Source: Chrysomallon squamiferum (Eukaryota > Mollusca > Gastropoda > Neomphalida > Peltospiridae). Taken from it: 53,500 nucleotides of DNA. The notes beneath the pieces are model-generated. The model saw only the letters and a list, made by a program, of their open reading frames with translations, had not been told where the DNA came from and searched no databases. Position numbers and translations under genes: made by a program. The stretch spans positions 16,513,689 to 16,567,188 of the forward strand of contig CM022675.1 of the NCBI GenBank assembly GCA_012295275.1, read 5' to 3'. Shown one piece after another: positions 1 through 26,809 of the stretch (within the stretch, counting starts at the first letter, position 1; each line of letters opens with the position of its first letter).

Positions 1-2755
1 TATTTTTTAAATTCAGTTTTATTTACTTATTTATAAAGAAAATAAAAATAAGTAAAATTTAAATAAATAATAGTATTCAGTTTGAGATATTTTAATTTTT
101 CTTTCTTTACTTCTTCATTTATTTAGATAATAATAATACTTTATAGTTTAAAACTTTTTAAATATCTTAATTTTAATTTATTTAATTAGTTAAACAAAAA
201 TAAAAAATATAAATAAATAAGCAATATATAATTGTCATATAGTTAGCTATTGTTTAAATATTTAGAGTTTTATTCTGGTATGACATTTCCACTTGTGCAT
301 GTTAAAATGAAATAAACCAAAATCATTTTGAATTATTAACTTCTTTCAAAAAATAAAAAATTTAAATTAAATATTAAATTGTACTGGGTGAAACTTGTCA
401 GTAATTATAATTTTTGTATATTGGGTAAGTATAATTATAATTGTGAGATAAAAAAAGAATATTTGTGAAAAACATAAAGCATATTTATTGTTAGTTTTAG
501 TTTTGCATGAAGTTTGTAATATTTTTTATTTTATTAATCATATCTTCAGTATATATATTATATATACCTTTTTTTTCTTATCTTTTTAGATTCTTACTAA
601 ACTTCATTTTTTTACAAATTTGTCTTCCGTTTTTCTTTTTTTCTTTGTATTTTTCTTTGTAGTTGGAGTTTTAACAAAATTTGAATGTGTTAACTTAGTT
701 GTTTATTTCTTTATTATCATTTAGTTTGATATAATATATAGACAATAATTTACTTTGATTTATACCTAAATATAGCTTTAATACCCTTTGTATATATCCA
801 AGTAATTATTTTGTTTGTTACTGGCAACCAGTTTTTGCTAATAATAAAGAAAATAAATAAAGGAGGAGGATTAAGTAACATCTCTCTTTTTTAATGAAAT
901 CATTCTGCAAAAAAAAAATAAAAAAAAATAATTACATAAACTGGTAATAATGAAGCATATACTTAGTTTGTGAGGGACGTTTTTCACTCTGTGCATGAAC
1001 TGACATTGCAGAAAACGAACTTCATCTTCATGAAACTGATATTTTTATTGTTTCTTTTTAATAAAAATTTATTCTTACAATATACAAACAAAAAACTTGG
1101 ATGTAAACATCAATAATATAGGTTGTTTATTTGAATCACCAAAGTGTAAGTAAGAAAGAATATATAAGAAAGTGTGAACAGTTGAAAAGTAATTCATGAG
1201 TCCTGCACAGACATATTCATTATTTTTTACATTTGTACACATTTTTCTTCAATTAACCCTGTCCGTTGTTAAATACCTTTTATTAAATATTTTTTACCAC
1301 CATCATTAAAACCAATTTTGACTACATAATAAATTAAATCCAGCATTGTTCATTTCCTCAACATTTAATACAAATTTGACAGTAAAAAGTTTACATTTTT
1401 AAAAGATAGTCATACTCTCTTTTTTTTCTTTTTTCTTTTTGGAAATATGTCAGTCCTAAACAATGAGCAATATTTGTTCATTTTCAATTTCAATTTACGC
1501 AATTATATTGAGAATAACCTACTTAAACTTTGTTTAAAAATAAAATAATTAGAAAACTTGTTATTTTAATTATGAATTCATTTTCATCACATTTAATATT
1601 TATTTTGATTTATTTTGATTTTAATCATATTAGCAAACTAATTATGATTAAAGTATAAATAAATGTAAAATAAATTAATTAATATGGATCAGATTAGCTG
1701 TGAATCATTTTTATTAAAAAATTATAAAGCTATAATAATTGTGACATTAATTACATTTTTAATTTTTATTCATTTTCTTTAACTTAAATCAACAAATAAA
1801 TAACAACAACAACATTAATAATAATTAATAAAAATAATAAAAATAATAAAATAAATAAATAGGTAAAACTATATATAAGCAGGTTCAGACAATGTAAATA
1901 TGTTATTAAGGTGTATTCAAAACAAAAGAGGTTTAATAAATTCTACTGTTTTAAAATTTTAATAAGTGGACATACATGATGTATGTTTTTTATTTAAGGC
2001 ATATCAGTCCTATGTAGATCATTCTGAAATGAACAGTGTGGTAATAAAATAAATCTCTTCTTAAATTTTGCTTTGGTATTCTAGGCCATTTTGCTAATTT
2101 TTCATGTGTTCACAAAGATAATTATTACCAGTGAATAATTTCACTTGTTAACAATATTAAAAATAATTGTTTTTTAAATTCTGATTAAAATATATATAGA
2201 TATTTATTGAGATAATGCATTTAAAACATTAGAGATATTAAACATTATTTGTTCAAAAATAAAAACCTTTTCAAAAATTAAAAAATCAGAAATCATGTTT
2301 TATGCTTGATACGAGGAACACCTGTTTTGAAATATAATATTAAGTAAATAATGTTAATGAAATAAAATAATCTATTATTCTAAAATATTTCTTTAATTAA
2401 CATTACTGAACTGAGAAAATTATACCTTAAAAAAAAAGAAAAAAGGCTATTTTTTATGTTTTGAATCACTATTACAAATTGGTCAGTGCATAATTAGTGT
2501 TTCACCTGTAACTGAATGAAATGTGAAAATAATATTTACTTATCTAAGATAAGAAAATCAACAAAACTGAAGAATAATGCTAAAAATTTAAATTTTGAAG
2601 AAAAATAAAATAAATGTTGAATTTTCATTGTGAATACATGAACACAGATCTTTAATCAGTAGATGTTTTTTGTTGTTGCATTTGATGTAGATGTTGTGTA
2701 GAATAGCTTGATGCTTTTACTTTTGTTTTGCATGTGTGGCACATTTCATTGACAG
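1..2755. other. AT-rich intronic or intergenic DNA, nothing coding seen
   Basis: Very AT-rich sequence with short A and T runs and no open frame that looks coding on either strand. It lies upstream of the first candidate exon of the AGAP gene and is most simply an intron of that gene, because the GTPase-like 5' exons are not in the window. Confidence 0.5.
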
Positions 2756-2845
2756 GGGGCATCAGACCTGCGACACCAGGCTCATCTTTCTGCCAATTTA
2801 CTGGCTCGGAAAAACAAACAAATTTTCAAGGCCAATTTTTTTACT
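2756..2845 (+). CDS. Candidate upstream exon of the AGAP gene (linker region)
   Basis: A 90-bp block lies between a good acceptor (CATTGACAG) and a good donor (ACT|GTAAGT). It is open for exactly 30 codons in the phase (0-0) needed to join the confirmed exon at 8410. The translation starts GASDLRHQAHLSANLLARKN and ends in a Lys/Phe-rich stretch. It is less AT-rich than its surroundings. I do not recognise the peptide from vertebrate AGAP proteins; it would fall in the variable linker between the GTPase-like and PH domains. The exon call rests on splice sites, phase and composition, not homology. Confidence 0.45.
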
Positions 2846-3806
2846 GTAAGTTAAAGGAGATGAAGAAGAAAAGCTTAGTGATGTATTGACATAGTTAGTA
2901 TACCTAACCAACCATGACAGTGTGTTTACTCGTGTGTGAACCTCTTCTTTCAAATTCTAATAATGAAATTTCAAAATTATTTCAATTTAATTATTGTAAT
3001 CCTTTGTCAGGAATTATTAATTACATTTTTGTAACTGATAAAATTTTGTCCATATCTTAAAAAATAATTCCATTTGACAGGTTTGTTTTTATTTTTTTTT
3101 TTTTTTTTTTTGTTAAATATTATTTTACCAATATTATCAATTTAAAAAGTTTAAAAGAACGTGTGTGCACGAGTGCATACACACGCACGCACATACTCAC
3201 ACACCAAATTTATTACTTTAAATCTAATAACAAATTTGAATTTAATCAAATCATTTTAATAAGTTCACTTCAATAGGTGTAAACAGATTATAAAATGTTA
3301 TTTTCATTTGTAATTGAAGATGAAAAATAATAGTAACAGAAAAAAAAATTTCATTTTACAGTAACCATTTTTAATTTGTTTGTATGTTTACTCAGTAAAT
3401 AAAATCTACAGACACATATGAAATCTGAATTTAAAAAAAAATTTTTTACTAAAATATATAATAGTATATTTCTAAAAACAATAACTGGATGCACAAATGA
3501 AACTAATAGTGACTTCAAAACAATTATTTGGAATATTATTTTAAACAAATAGCCATAAATGTTTTTGCAAATTAACTAAAAATTAACTGTAATGTGATAA
3601 ATTATTTTTATTGCAGTATTTCTTTTTCAAATTCAAATTAGACTTTCGTCTTAACATAAAAATTGATAATAACCCTTTAAAGAAGTCTTATAATTAAAAA
3701 TTTATGATGTAATTAAGTTTGAAATAAAAACTATATGAATTTAGTTTTTCAAAACTATAAATAAATAAATAAAATTAATGATGTTATTTGGCATGAATTT
3801 ATTAGT

Positions 3807-3842
<36 letters not shown>

Positions 3843-4600
3843 GTAGTTGTATAATCTTAGTTGCTTTTGTTTTGTATACACCTCTCAGATCTAATGCTTT
3901 GTCAAATGATATAAATACCACCAGTAGTAATCATTATTTATTCAAGAGCTTAACAGAGACAATATTTTTATAGCAGTATATTTTATGAAAACAAATGTTT
4001 GTTTAAAAAAAGACAGGGGTTTTCATTAAATCATGTCTAATGATTTATTTTAGTATATAAAGTGAACACATTAATTTAATCTGAAACTCTGAACATTTTT
4101 ATTATAATTAATAAAACAAGAATTCTCTTTCAACTGTTTCACAGTATTTTTAAAACAGAAATTAATACATTATTTGAAACATAAATAATTTCAGTATGCT
4201 AATTTGTTATATTGTGTGAAATCTGTAGTGTACATACTCAACATAGCTGCTTCCACAGAACACAGTCACACAGCCTGACTGACTGCACTTTATTTATATT
4301 TATGTAGAGACTAACTGGTTATGGTTCTGTTTTTCTCTCTATTCAAAAGGGGATGTGGTAAAAAGAAATGTTACAGTGAACCAGTTAGCTTGAGAAACCT
4401 GAAATGTTTGTCTGAATGAAAATCATTTTCATAACCTTTCTGTTCAGACATTTAAATATAATTTCATAAACAATTACATGATGAAAATTAAACACACTTA
4501 TTAATGTGCACCTGTGATGTTCCTGAAAAATATATTGTTTTACATACTTCCAAGTAATTAGTTTATTTCTGTGCAGGCACCATCCTTTGTTAATAATAAA
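2846..4600. other. AT-rich intron, simple repeats only
   Basis: No coding signal. It holds a T run near 3092-3111, a short CA/CG-rich patch near 3160-3200 and a (TA)n tract near 3811-3840. Confidence 0.5.
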
Positions 4601-4607
4601 TTATTAG

Positions 4608-5690
4608 TGTTGAACCTGTTTTAGATACAACTTAGTTATTATTTAATGTGACAGTGATACAGCTGTTTGTTCTTGATACAGCTTAGTTAATACTAAATAT
4701 GACAATAATACATTTGTTTGTGCTAGATACAGTTGTTAATACTAAATATGACAATGATACAGCTGTTTGTTCTTGATACAGCTTAATTAATACTAAATGT
4801 GACAGTGATACAGCTGTTTGTTCTAGATACAGTTGTTAATACTAAATATGACAGTGATACAGCTGTTTGTTCTCAATACAGCTTAGTTAATACTAAATGT
4901 CACAGTGATACAGCTGTTTGTTCTAGATACAGTTGTTAATACTAAATATGACAATGATACAGCTGTTCTAGATACAGTTGTTAATACTAAATGTCACAGT
5001 GATACAGCTGTTTGTTCTCAGTACAGCTTAGTTAATACTAAATGTCACAGTGATACAGCTGTTTTTGCTAGATACAGTTGTTAATACTAAATATGACAAT
5101 GCTACAGCTGTTTGTTCTAGATACAGTTGTTAATACTAAATATGACAGTGATACAGCTGTTTGTTCTAGATACAGTTGTTAATACTAAATGTCACAGTGA
5201 TACAGCTGTTTGTTCTAGATACAGTTGTTAATACTAAATATGACTGATACAGCTGTTTGTTCTAGATACAGTTAATACTAAATGTCACAGTGAAACAGCT
5301 GTTTTGCTAGATACAGTTGTTAATACTAAATACGACAGTGATACAGCTGTTTGTTCTCAATACAGCTTAGTTAATACTTAATATGATAGTGATACAGCAG
5401 TTTGTGCTAGATACAGTTGTTAATACTAAATGTGACAGTGATACAGCTGTTTGTTCTCAATACAGCTTAGTTAATACTAAATATGACAGTGATACAGCTG
5501 TTTGTTCTAGATACAGTTGTTAATACTAAATGTGACAGTGATACAGCTGTTTGTTCTCAATACAGCTTAGTTAATATTTAATATGACAGTGATACAGCTG
5601 TTTGTTCTCAATACAGCTTAGTTAATACTAAATGTGACAGTGATACAGCTGTTTGTTCTAGATACAGTTGTTAATGCTAGATACAACATA
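4608..5690 (+). repeat. Minisatellite, about 49-51-bp units, roughly 22 copies
   Basis: Two related unit types alternate. One is about 49 bp and carries TTCTAGATACAGTTGTTAAT; the other is about 51 bp and carries TTCTCAATACAGCTTAGTTA. Both continue with AATACTAAAT, a GACAGTGATACAGCTG segment and TTTG. Each unit has a pyrimidine-rich stretch ending in TAG and a TACTAA-like element, so it resembles a 3' splice region. It lies in the presumed intron upstream of the AGAP exon at 8410. No exon is seen at its end. Confidence 0.9.
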
Positions 5691-6483
5691 TTTTAAGAAC
5701 AAAATAACAAATGATATAACTGTCAAAATAATACTTATTCATGCAGTCTGCCATGTCTGTTTTATGATGTTACATCCTTTATAAACAAAAATCAGAATAA
5801 ATAAAAATGATAGAGAATTTTTACAGTATTTTGCTCAGTGGTGAATTAATAAGCAGCTAGACATAGGTGTGTCTGTTCACAAGCACGTATGTGTGTGTGT
5901 GTGTTGTCTTGGTCTTATTTGTCAACATATGCAAGATGTCATGTGCTAGTATATAAAAAAAAAAAAAAAAAAAAGTATATAATTATTCATTAAATTACCA
6001 GTGACTGTAATCTTGGTCATTGTTTGAATTTACTTGAAAATTAAAACAATTATTTGGAAGTATAGAAAATATATTTAGACTTTTTGCACTATTAGTACAA
6101 ACAAAATAAGGAATTGAAAGTATATTGAAAATTGATTTACACTGTTAATATGTCGCCCAACATGTACATCAAGTAACAAAATTTGAATTATTCAAAATAT
6201 ACATTCTTAATTTAAGAATGTATATCTGGTCACATTTTAATTGTTATTGGTCAGCAGACCAATTTTACTGAGCAGACCTGTCAACATGATAAAAATTCAT
6301 ATGTAGATTACTTTTTTTAAAGTTTTTTCATTCGTTTTTATTTAGTTTTTATCATTTTTATATGATTTTTTATGTGTTTTGTTTTTGTTTTCATTTCTTG
6401 TTTGTATTATAGTGTTGTCAACATAGAATTTCATAGCTAAATGTATCATTTTGTTTATTTTTTTAATTTGATATTTTTTCTGT

Positions 6484-6740
6484 TTAGGATAAAGCATTTG
6501 ATGACAAATATTTTTGTTTTGTAAGAAAAATGGATGGGTATATGATGAATATTTTTGTTTTATAGGATAAAATGGATGGGTATATGATGAATATTTTTGT
6601 TTTATAGGATAAAATGGATAGGTATATGATGGATATTTTTGTTTTATAGATTTGTTTGATAAAATGGATTTTTGTTTTATAGGATAAAATGGATAGGTAT
6701 ATGATGAATATTTTTGTTTTATAGGATAAAATGGATAGGT
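6484..6740 (+). repeat. Minisatellite of 42-bp units carrying an acceptor-like junction
   Basis: About five copies of a unit starting GATAAAATGGAT and ending TTTTTGTTTTATAG, one of them truncated near 6650-6680. The unit is 42 bp (14 codons) with an in-frame TAG at its end, so each copy looks like an intron end plus the start of an exon. The array runs into the candidate exon at 6725. The first copy is preceded by another acceptor-like sequence, CTGTTTAG. Confidence 0.85.
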
Positions 6741-6826
6741 ATATGATGGAGTTACAAATACATGATGCTAGCCCATTCACTCCACTTCTCACTAGAATGA
6801 ATAGGGTACGCTCAAGCCTTGTTCTC
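6725..6826 (+). CDS. Candidate cassette exon of the AGAP gene
   Basis: After the last repeat acceptor (TTTTATAG) a block of 102 bp is open for 34 codons and ends at a strong donor, CTC|GTAAGT. A shorter 81-bp form could end at AGG|GTACGC (6805). Both are phase 0-0 and would fit between the exons at 2756 and 8410. The translation begins DKMDRYMMELQIHDASPFTP. The stretch from 6750 to 6950 is clearly less AT-rich than its surroundings. No homology is recognised. It could instead be part of an old repeat element that includes the sequence up to about 6950. Confidence 0.3.
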
Positions 6827-6949
6827 GTAAGTGTAACGGGCCTTGTGAAACTCCACTCACATGCTGGGCTTCCAACTCTTCTTCTTAGAAATAACACAAG
6901 CACGGCATGCAATAATTAACCAACCATTTAAATCTTCGAGGCTAGGAGT

Positions 6950-7972
6950 TCAATCAGAATATGAAAATATATTTTTTAAAAACCAAGATATTAATTTTTA
7001 AAAAATAAAAAAATTAATATCAAAAAGAAAATAATTTAATAAAAAAAAATTAAAAAAAATAATGTTAATACATTTAAGCAGAAACTACAACTGGTGAAGT
7101 TAATTAAAAACTATTTTGTTTTTCATTTAAGAGTTGTAAAGTTGACTGTTAAAATTAAGATATTTTTATTTTTGGGTAGTTTTAATTGTATGAAATTACT
7201 CCTCTCCTCTCAGAAAGTTAACTGTTAACTGTTAAATGTTCTATATTTTAACATTTTTGTTTACAGATAATTCATGCATGAAATTACTCTTTTCATTTTT
7301 ATTTTATTTTATTTTTTTTTTGCATGGCAGTTTATTAATATTTTAATTAACAAAAACATATTGCATACAGTAATGCAATGGATGATGGGTAAAAATTTTG
7401 TTTATGATTTGTTCCAGATGACAGGTATACAGTTATACACGTTCAATCTAATGTGTTATTGTGTTTGACATCAAAATTATTAGCTAAAACAAACATGTTT
7501 ACCTTCAGAAAAAGTGAAGGAAATATACAGATGGTTTAAAAGGAAAAGAAAAATGCTCATTGTTAAAATATATATAATTGAAAGTATTTTTAGTTAAAAA
7601 GAAATACTTTTAAGAATTAGAAGACAAATAAATAAATAAAAAGTAGAGAAATTTTTAAATACTTACAAAGTGACCTATGCTTTTCGTTTTTCAGTTAGAA
7701 AGCTGGTCTTTTATCTGTAATATTATTATATGATAGATCAGTTTATTTTAAAATATTCCCAGCTGTGTCTTCGTCTTAGTGAAATATATGTATTGAAAAT
7801 ATGAAATAGTTACTTAGTATGAATAAAGTGTTTCTATTTTCCTATTTTATATTACTTTTTATTTTTTGCATAAATGACAAATATTCTTAAGATTTTAACT
7901 TTGAAGAAAATGAAATTTTGATTTGATGTGCTGTGTGATAGATTTTACCCACCTATTTCTTTCTTTCTTTCT

Positions 7973-8013
<41 letters not shown>

Positions 8014-8405
8014 ATTAAGTTTTATTTTTATATTATTTTGTATTATTAATTTATTTTTTAATAGTATTTGTTTATTTTTAATAAAGGTTTTATTTTTATA
8101 ATTTTTGTATTATTATTTTAATTTTTAATATTATTTGTTTAATTTAATTTATCTTTTTATTTATTTGCAATCATAATCATACATAAATATTAAATCATCT
8201 AAAAATGAATAATAGATCATCATTCTCATTTACAACCAAATTGAATTCATAAAATGACTCTTAAACAGAAAAACCTTTCAGTAGTGTTGAACACCTGTTT
8301 GCCACTGTACAGATTTGTGCATGCATTGCCCTTGTTGATGCTTGACTTTTTACACCTACTTGCTTGACTAACGTGACTTGCCAATGTTATATATGTGTGT
8401 ACCTT
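6950..8405. other. AT-rich intron with TTTA microsatellite
   Basis: No coding signal. A CTTT/ATTT tetranucleotide run lies at about 7962-8012. The rest is A/T runs. Confidence 0.5.
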
Positions 8406-8409
8406 ACAG

Positions 8410-21363
<12,954 letters not shown>

Positions 21364-24300
21364 TGTTTCTCAAACATTTCACTGTTTATGTTGAGGGGTC
21401 CCATTTCTTCACCAAGTCAGGAAGAGTTTACAATTCACGTGATGATCGGAACTGGAAAATAGAACTAGTGCTTTAACTAACAGTATTATCAAATAATACA
21501 GCGCATGGCCACACCCATGTTCTGCGACTCTTAAAATTTGTTTTCTTTACAGAATTAAATTTTTTAATCTTTTTTAAGGAATGAACTACAGGAAACAGAT
21601 GTTTTTTTTCAGTTATAAAAAATACTTTTTTTTCTGAAAGATTCCAAACACTATTTTATAGTCAACAAAAAACCAATAATAATAAAAAGCTTTTCACACA
21701 AACAAATATAAAGAATATATATATTATTTTTCAAACCATGAAGATATAAAGAATACTTGTGAAGTAAACATTTTCTTAAATAGCTTTCTCTCATTTATCT
21801 TCTGTGTGATGGTGACAGAAAATTGCTTGCATAGTAAGATTCACTGTCACAGTAGGCTGACAAAGTGTTTTCGTTTTTGTATTTTTTCAACTTCATCTGA
21901 GTATTTTGACAGTTAAAATATTTGTACTATGAAACAAAATGAAATACTGGATTTTGTCTTTATTATGATTATTATTATTATTCTGATGTTCGGTTCAAAA
22001 ATTTATATTTTAAACAAAACGGAAAAAAAAAAGACTGACTTAAGGCACATTTAGTGGAGATAACAAATTTGTTTTTGCAAATAATTATTTCACTGAAAAT
22101 AATGACAGTAATAAAAAAATATTTTAAAAAAAAGCAATGGTAGATTTGCTCCATTTTTTTAAACTTGTTTTTACTTTATAACAAATGTTTTATTCTGTCA
22201 TGCAAAACAATAAAAATTAAAATTAGGGGTTGGCTTAATTCAAATTGAAAAATAATATATCACAGTATTTAGATGGAAATTTTTCATTTATTTTTTTAAT
22301 TTTTATTATTACTACTACTACTGTTATTTTATTTTTTATTTTTTAAAAAGTAAAAACATAATTTACAAGCCATGAACTAAAGTGTAAACAGAAAGGACTG
22401 TATTAGAAAGAGTCACATTACATTACCCTGAAATCCAGTGTGAACTGTTCAAAATGTGTTTGTTGCTGAAGCTGGAAGAGAAATGATTCAGGAGACAAAA
22501 CTGACATCTCCATACTTGTGAACATTACTTGTTGTGATAGTTTATTTCTTCATTTGTTTTCATTTAGTTCTTAAATGTGCACACAATTCCCACAAAGATC
22601 TCTTTTAGACTGGCAGTAATTAATTCCACCAAAACATCTTTTGTTCAGGCCACATACTGAATAAACATTAGTTTCATTCTTTAAAATTAAATTAAATTGA
22701 AAATTACTGGCATGAACTTATTGTGTAACAGATAAAAATGTGAAATGAAATATCTCAATTCTTTTGTTGTCTGATGACAGAACAGTTTTAAATAAAATAT
22801 CAACTGTTTAATAACAATTTTGAATTTTGGTTAATTTCAAAGATTAAATATATGTTTTTTCAGTATGATCCATTTTTTAGATAAATGTTTTTGGTAGAAA
22901 TAATACTTTGTTTAGACGCATTGGTCTAAAATAGATCTGTTTAGGAAATTGTGACACGAATGTCTTTAAAGTTAGTCTTAGCTTCTCAGTAACATCAGTG
23001 TACTTACCAGGTGAATTTAGTTCTCTAGGATGTTTTAGCATTTCTCTAAAACTTCATTACAATGTACTCATTTCATTCTTAAATTATTTTTAATTATGTT
23101 CTTAGGATCATCCCTGTAATCTTTCACATTGTGAGGGTTACAACTGATACATGATGTTATTCACGTTAATATTTATGTGGTCTACACAAGTAGATACAAG
23201 TCCTTTTTGTTAATATTAGCAGGTTTTTTGTTGTGTTTTTTAAACATAACAAAGTTGTTATTTAAAAATATATATTTTAACAATGCATTTACTGATTTTG
23301 TTTTAGAGAAATATTTGAAATGTAACTCAGTAAAATAGTTATCAGAAAAAAATTAAAACAACAATAGCATTTACCACATTTGCTTTTTTTATTATAATTA
23401 CCATTACTATGATTATTATTATTATTACTATTACTATTATTATTATTATTGTTATTATCATCATCATCATTAGAATACAGTGTAATGATAAAATTTATGT
23501 AGATTATTTGTATTAACAATGAAATAGTATTGACAACAATCTATTAAAAAAAAATCACCTTTTAGACAATTTTATCCAATATTTTATGTATCATAAATTT
23601 ATTTATACAAAAGTTATTCCTTTATTTTCTTCATCATATTTGCAATCAAGACAAAATTGTGTATAAAATGTAAACATTAGCTAATTTTACAGTTTAATTA
23701 ACACTTCATATTAAGACAGAAAAGAAAAAAAAAAGTCTAAAAAAATAGTTAAAACTTCATATAACTATGTGACAACAGTTACAAGAATATTGTTAACAAA
23801 TGTCAACAAAATGGATTTTTTTAGCAAGATTTCCTTTTTAAATAATGGTTTACACCAGTACCAAAAGTGGGCAAATATATAATACTCTAAAAATTTAAAA
23901 TAATTTGTTTTTAATATTCATTTGCTAGTTTGGTGATGAAATGTTACCCACTTACCAAAGACAAATGAAATTTAGTCTAAACCTGTAACTTACAGAAACG
24001 TTTTTACAAAAGATTTGATCTTTTAACAGTTTTTAGAAGAATGTTTCTAGCGAAGCAGTCTGTTTGAAAGATGCTTGTATGAATGATTATTATGAATTAT
24101 ACTGTGTGAGAGTTGTATTTATTAATGTTACTTGTGAAAACTGGAAGTGCAATCTGAAACAGAAAAACATCATTGTAAATATACCATAGTGTTTTATCAG
24201 TGTAAATAGTCTGTACAGAATGTGTATACCTCAGCTCTGCTGCTTGCACAATATTTACACAGCTGTACTACAACTACACAACTAAGTTATTAACATCTCA

Positions 24301-26013
24301 TTGCTAATGTAACATTAAAAGTCATGGCAGTTACAATAAAATACTAAGAATCTTTGAAAGGTGTTTTCATAGTCAAAATATATATTTTATATATATATAT
24401 ATATATATTTTTTTTTTTTCCTTCAGGTAATTATGGTGTAGTTAAAATGTTTTTGTTTTTCTTCATCAAATAATTAAACTTGAATAGCTGAAATGTTATC
24501 TTTTGTGATTACCTAGTTGAAATGTTTTGTTTCCAACAAGTAATAATGACCAGAATAAATATTTATATTTTCAATTACTGTATTTGAAATGCATTGTAAA
24601 AATGTATGTGACCTCATGAAGTTTGGGTGTGTCAGCTTTCTGCAGATTTGTCAGTTATAGACTGATAAATAATTAGAAAAATCAATTCTAATACAATATT
24701 TAGATGATTTATCTTGTTGAAGTTGAAAAATATTGTCATAATTTTCAAAACATAATCATGTTGAGTATCCCAGCTTCATTTTTACAGAATGTAGAATGGG
24801 GGTTTTTCAGTTTCCTAAAGGTATGCCTGATAATTTTAGGTCACAATTTTGGGGGGGGTAGGTTTGTGGGGGGTTTAAATAATAATTATAGCAATAAATT
24901 GAAGTCTAAATAATAAAAAGTGCATTCTTAACTTTGTAACTCAAATAATGAAATTGCTAACAAGTAAAAGTAATTTCTGCTACACTAAATGTCAGTGAGT
25001 TGTACAAGTGAATCAGGGATTTCAGAAACAGCAACACAATGATGTGGTAAATATAATTTACATGTTAATTTTATTATAAAGGCTTAAAAAAAGCTAATTT
25101 TCACAAAACATATATGAAGGAGAATATTGACAATGTGGTAATCAATATAGAAAATCACTTTACAATGTTATTGCTTTCTTAGAGCTGTATGTGCCTAGCA
25201 CAAATCTCAAATTCATTACTTTTCTATGTCATCATACAAACTTTGATGAACACAGTTTCAGTAATAATCCTTTTAGAACTGACCAGATACTTGCTCGAAT
25301 TAACACAAGGTAATTTTTAATCCTTTTATTGCAAAAATGTTCAGACATTTGTCAGTGTTAAACTTTTACTTCTTTAGAGTTCTGTTAAAAGATAGAATTA
25401 TTTTGGTTAATTGTTTTTGTATCCATGTTTAGAACAGATGGGTTTCACATCCCAGCCAGTGAGAAGCATTGTTACAAATCATCAGTGATATGACATTAAC
25501 ACTTTACATCCAGCAATGTGTGCAGTAATTTGACAGAAGTGCTAAAAGGGTTAATGCTGTTTGAAATTAAAGTTATCAGATCAGTTTCAGCAGAATTCAC
25601 AAAGCTTGATGCTATGTATTCTTCACTGTGCTCGACGTAGAATTTATAAAAAAAATGCAAACTCATCTTGTCATTACAAATTATTATCCATTAAAAATCA
25701 TACTTATTGTAAACTTTTTTTTTCGTTTTCTTTCCTATTTTGAAGCTATCCATTTTTAAAAATTTAGGTAAATCACATTTTCAGTAAATGATGTGTTTAA
25801 TTAATTTTATTTATTTATAAGTGTAATGAAATTACTTTATCTTTGGGTGGGTGTATGATTTATTTGTGCTGATTTTTGTTAATCATGGAAAGAAAACTTT
25901 AAAACATTTCAGTCAACATTTTTAATAAATAATGTTTTGAAATTAATTGAACTTTTGTCTTATTTTTAATCAATAACTGAACAGCAGACATTTCATTTCA
26001 TAAAAATATATTT

Positions 26014-26050
<37 letters not shown>

Positions 26051-26480
26051 CTGTATTTCTGTCAATTGTAAAAATAAAAGTGAGAAATGGAGACCACATT
26101 TTCTTTTTTGAGGGAGGTTAACATATTTATTAGTATTATTAATAATCTTGTATATAGAATAACTATTCTGCCAGCAACAAAAGAAGTTTAAAATCATATT
26201 TAAATTCAAGGAAGGCCTAACAAATCTATTGTCTAAATTCTATGTGCCAAAATGTTACTTGAGTAATTAAAATTTACTTTGTGTAATTTAAACTGCAATA
26301 CACAAGATTTGTTTTGGCTGATTGTTTAACTTTGAAGTGTTTAAAATGAGGTGTAAACTGTAAAGTTACAGCTTCACTGTATTTGCAGTGAGTGTTTTTT
26401 GCAGATGCAGTGTACTGTCAAGATACCATGTAGATAAGAATTTTATCTTGACTGAAGCGCAAGTATTCAATAAATATGTG
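21364..26480 (+). other. Probable AGAP 3' UTR and downstream intergenic DNA
   Basis: No coding signal on either strand. Several AATAAA signals occur (for example 25924 and 26469), so the 3' UTR could be long, but the real end cannot be read from the sequence. It holds a trinucleotide patch (ATT/ATC) near 23410-23475, a (TA)n tract near 24389-24410 and a T run of over 30 at about 26019-26050. Confidence 0.45.
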
Positions 26481-26809
26481 AACATTGAAAATCTTCTGTT
26501 GTTTCTTTTTGGAAATTAGCTTAGAATGTATTATTAAGGAAGTATTAATTGTCAGGTAATCCAAAACACATCAGATGTTCAACCTTCTCTGAAAAATGGA
26601 ATATGGAAACATTTACCCAGTTTTGTGGGTCTAAAATTCTTTATCACAGAGACCAGAAAAAAATCATACTGATGATGGGAATACCCTTAAATTTTCACAA
26701 AAGCTGTGTTTAAATCTTCTTCCTTGAACAAGGAACATCCTTCATCAATCTAAGAAATGTTCCTGCCCTTTTTTAAAGGAACATTTTCATCCTTTATTAT
26801 TAGTAATAG

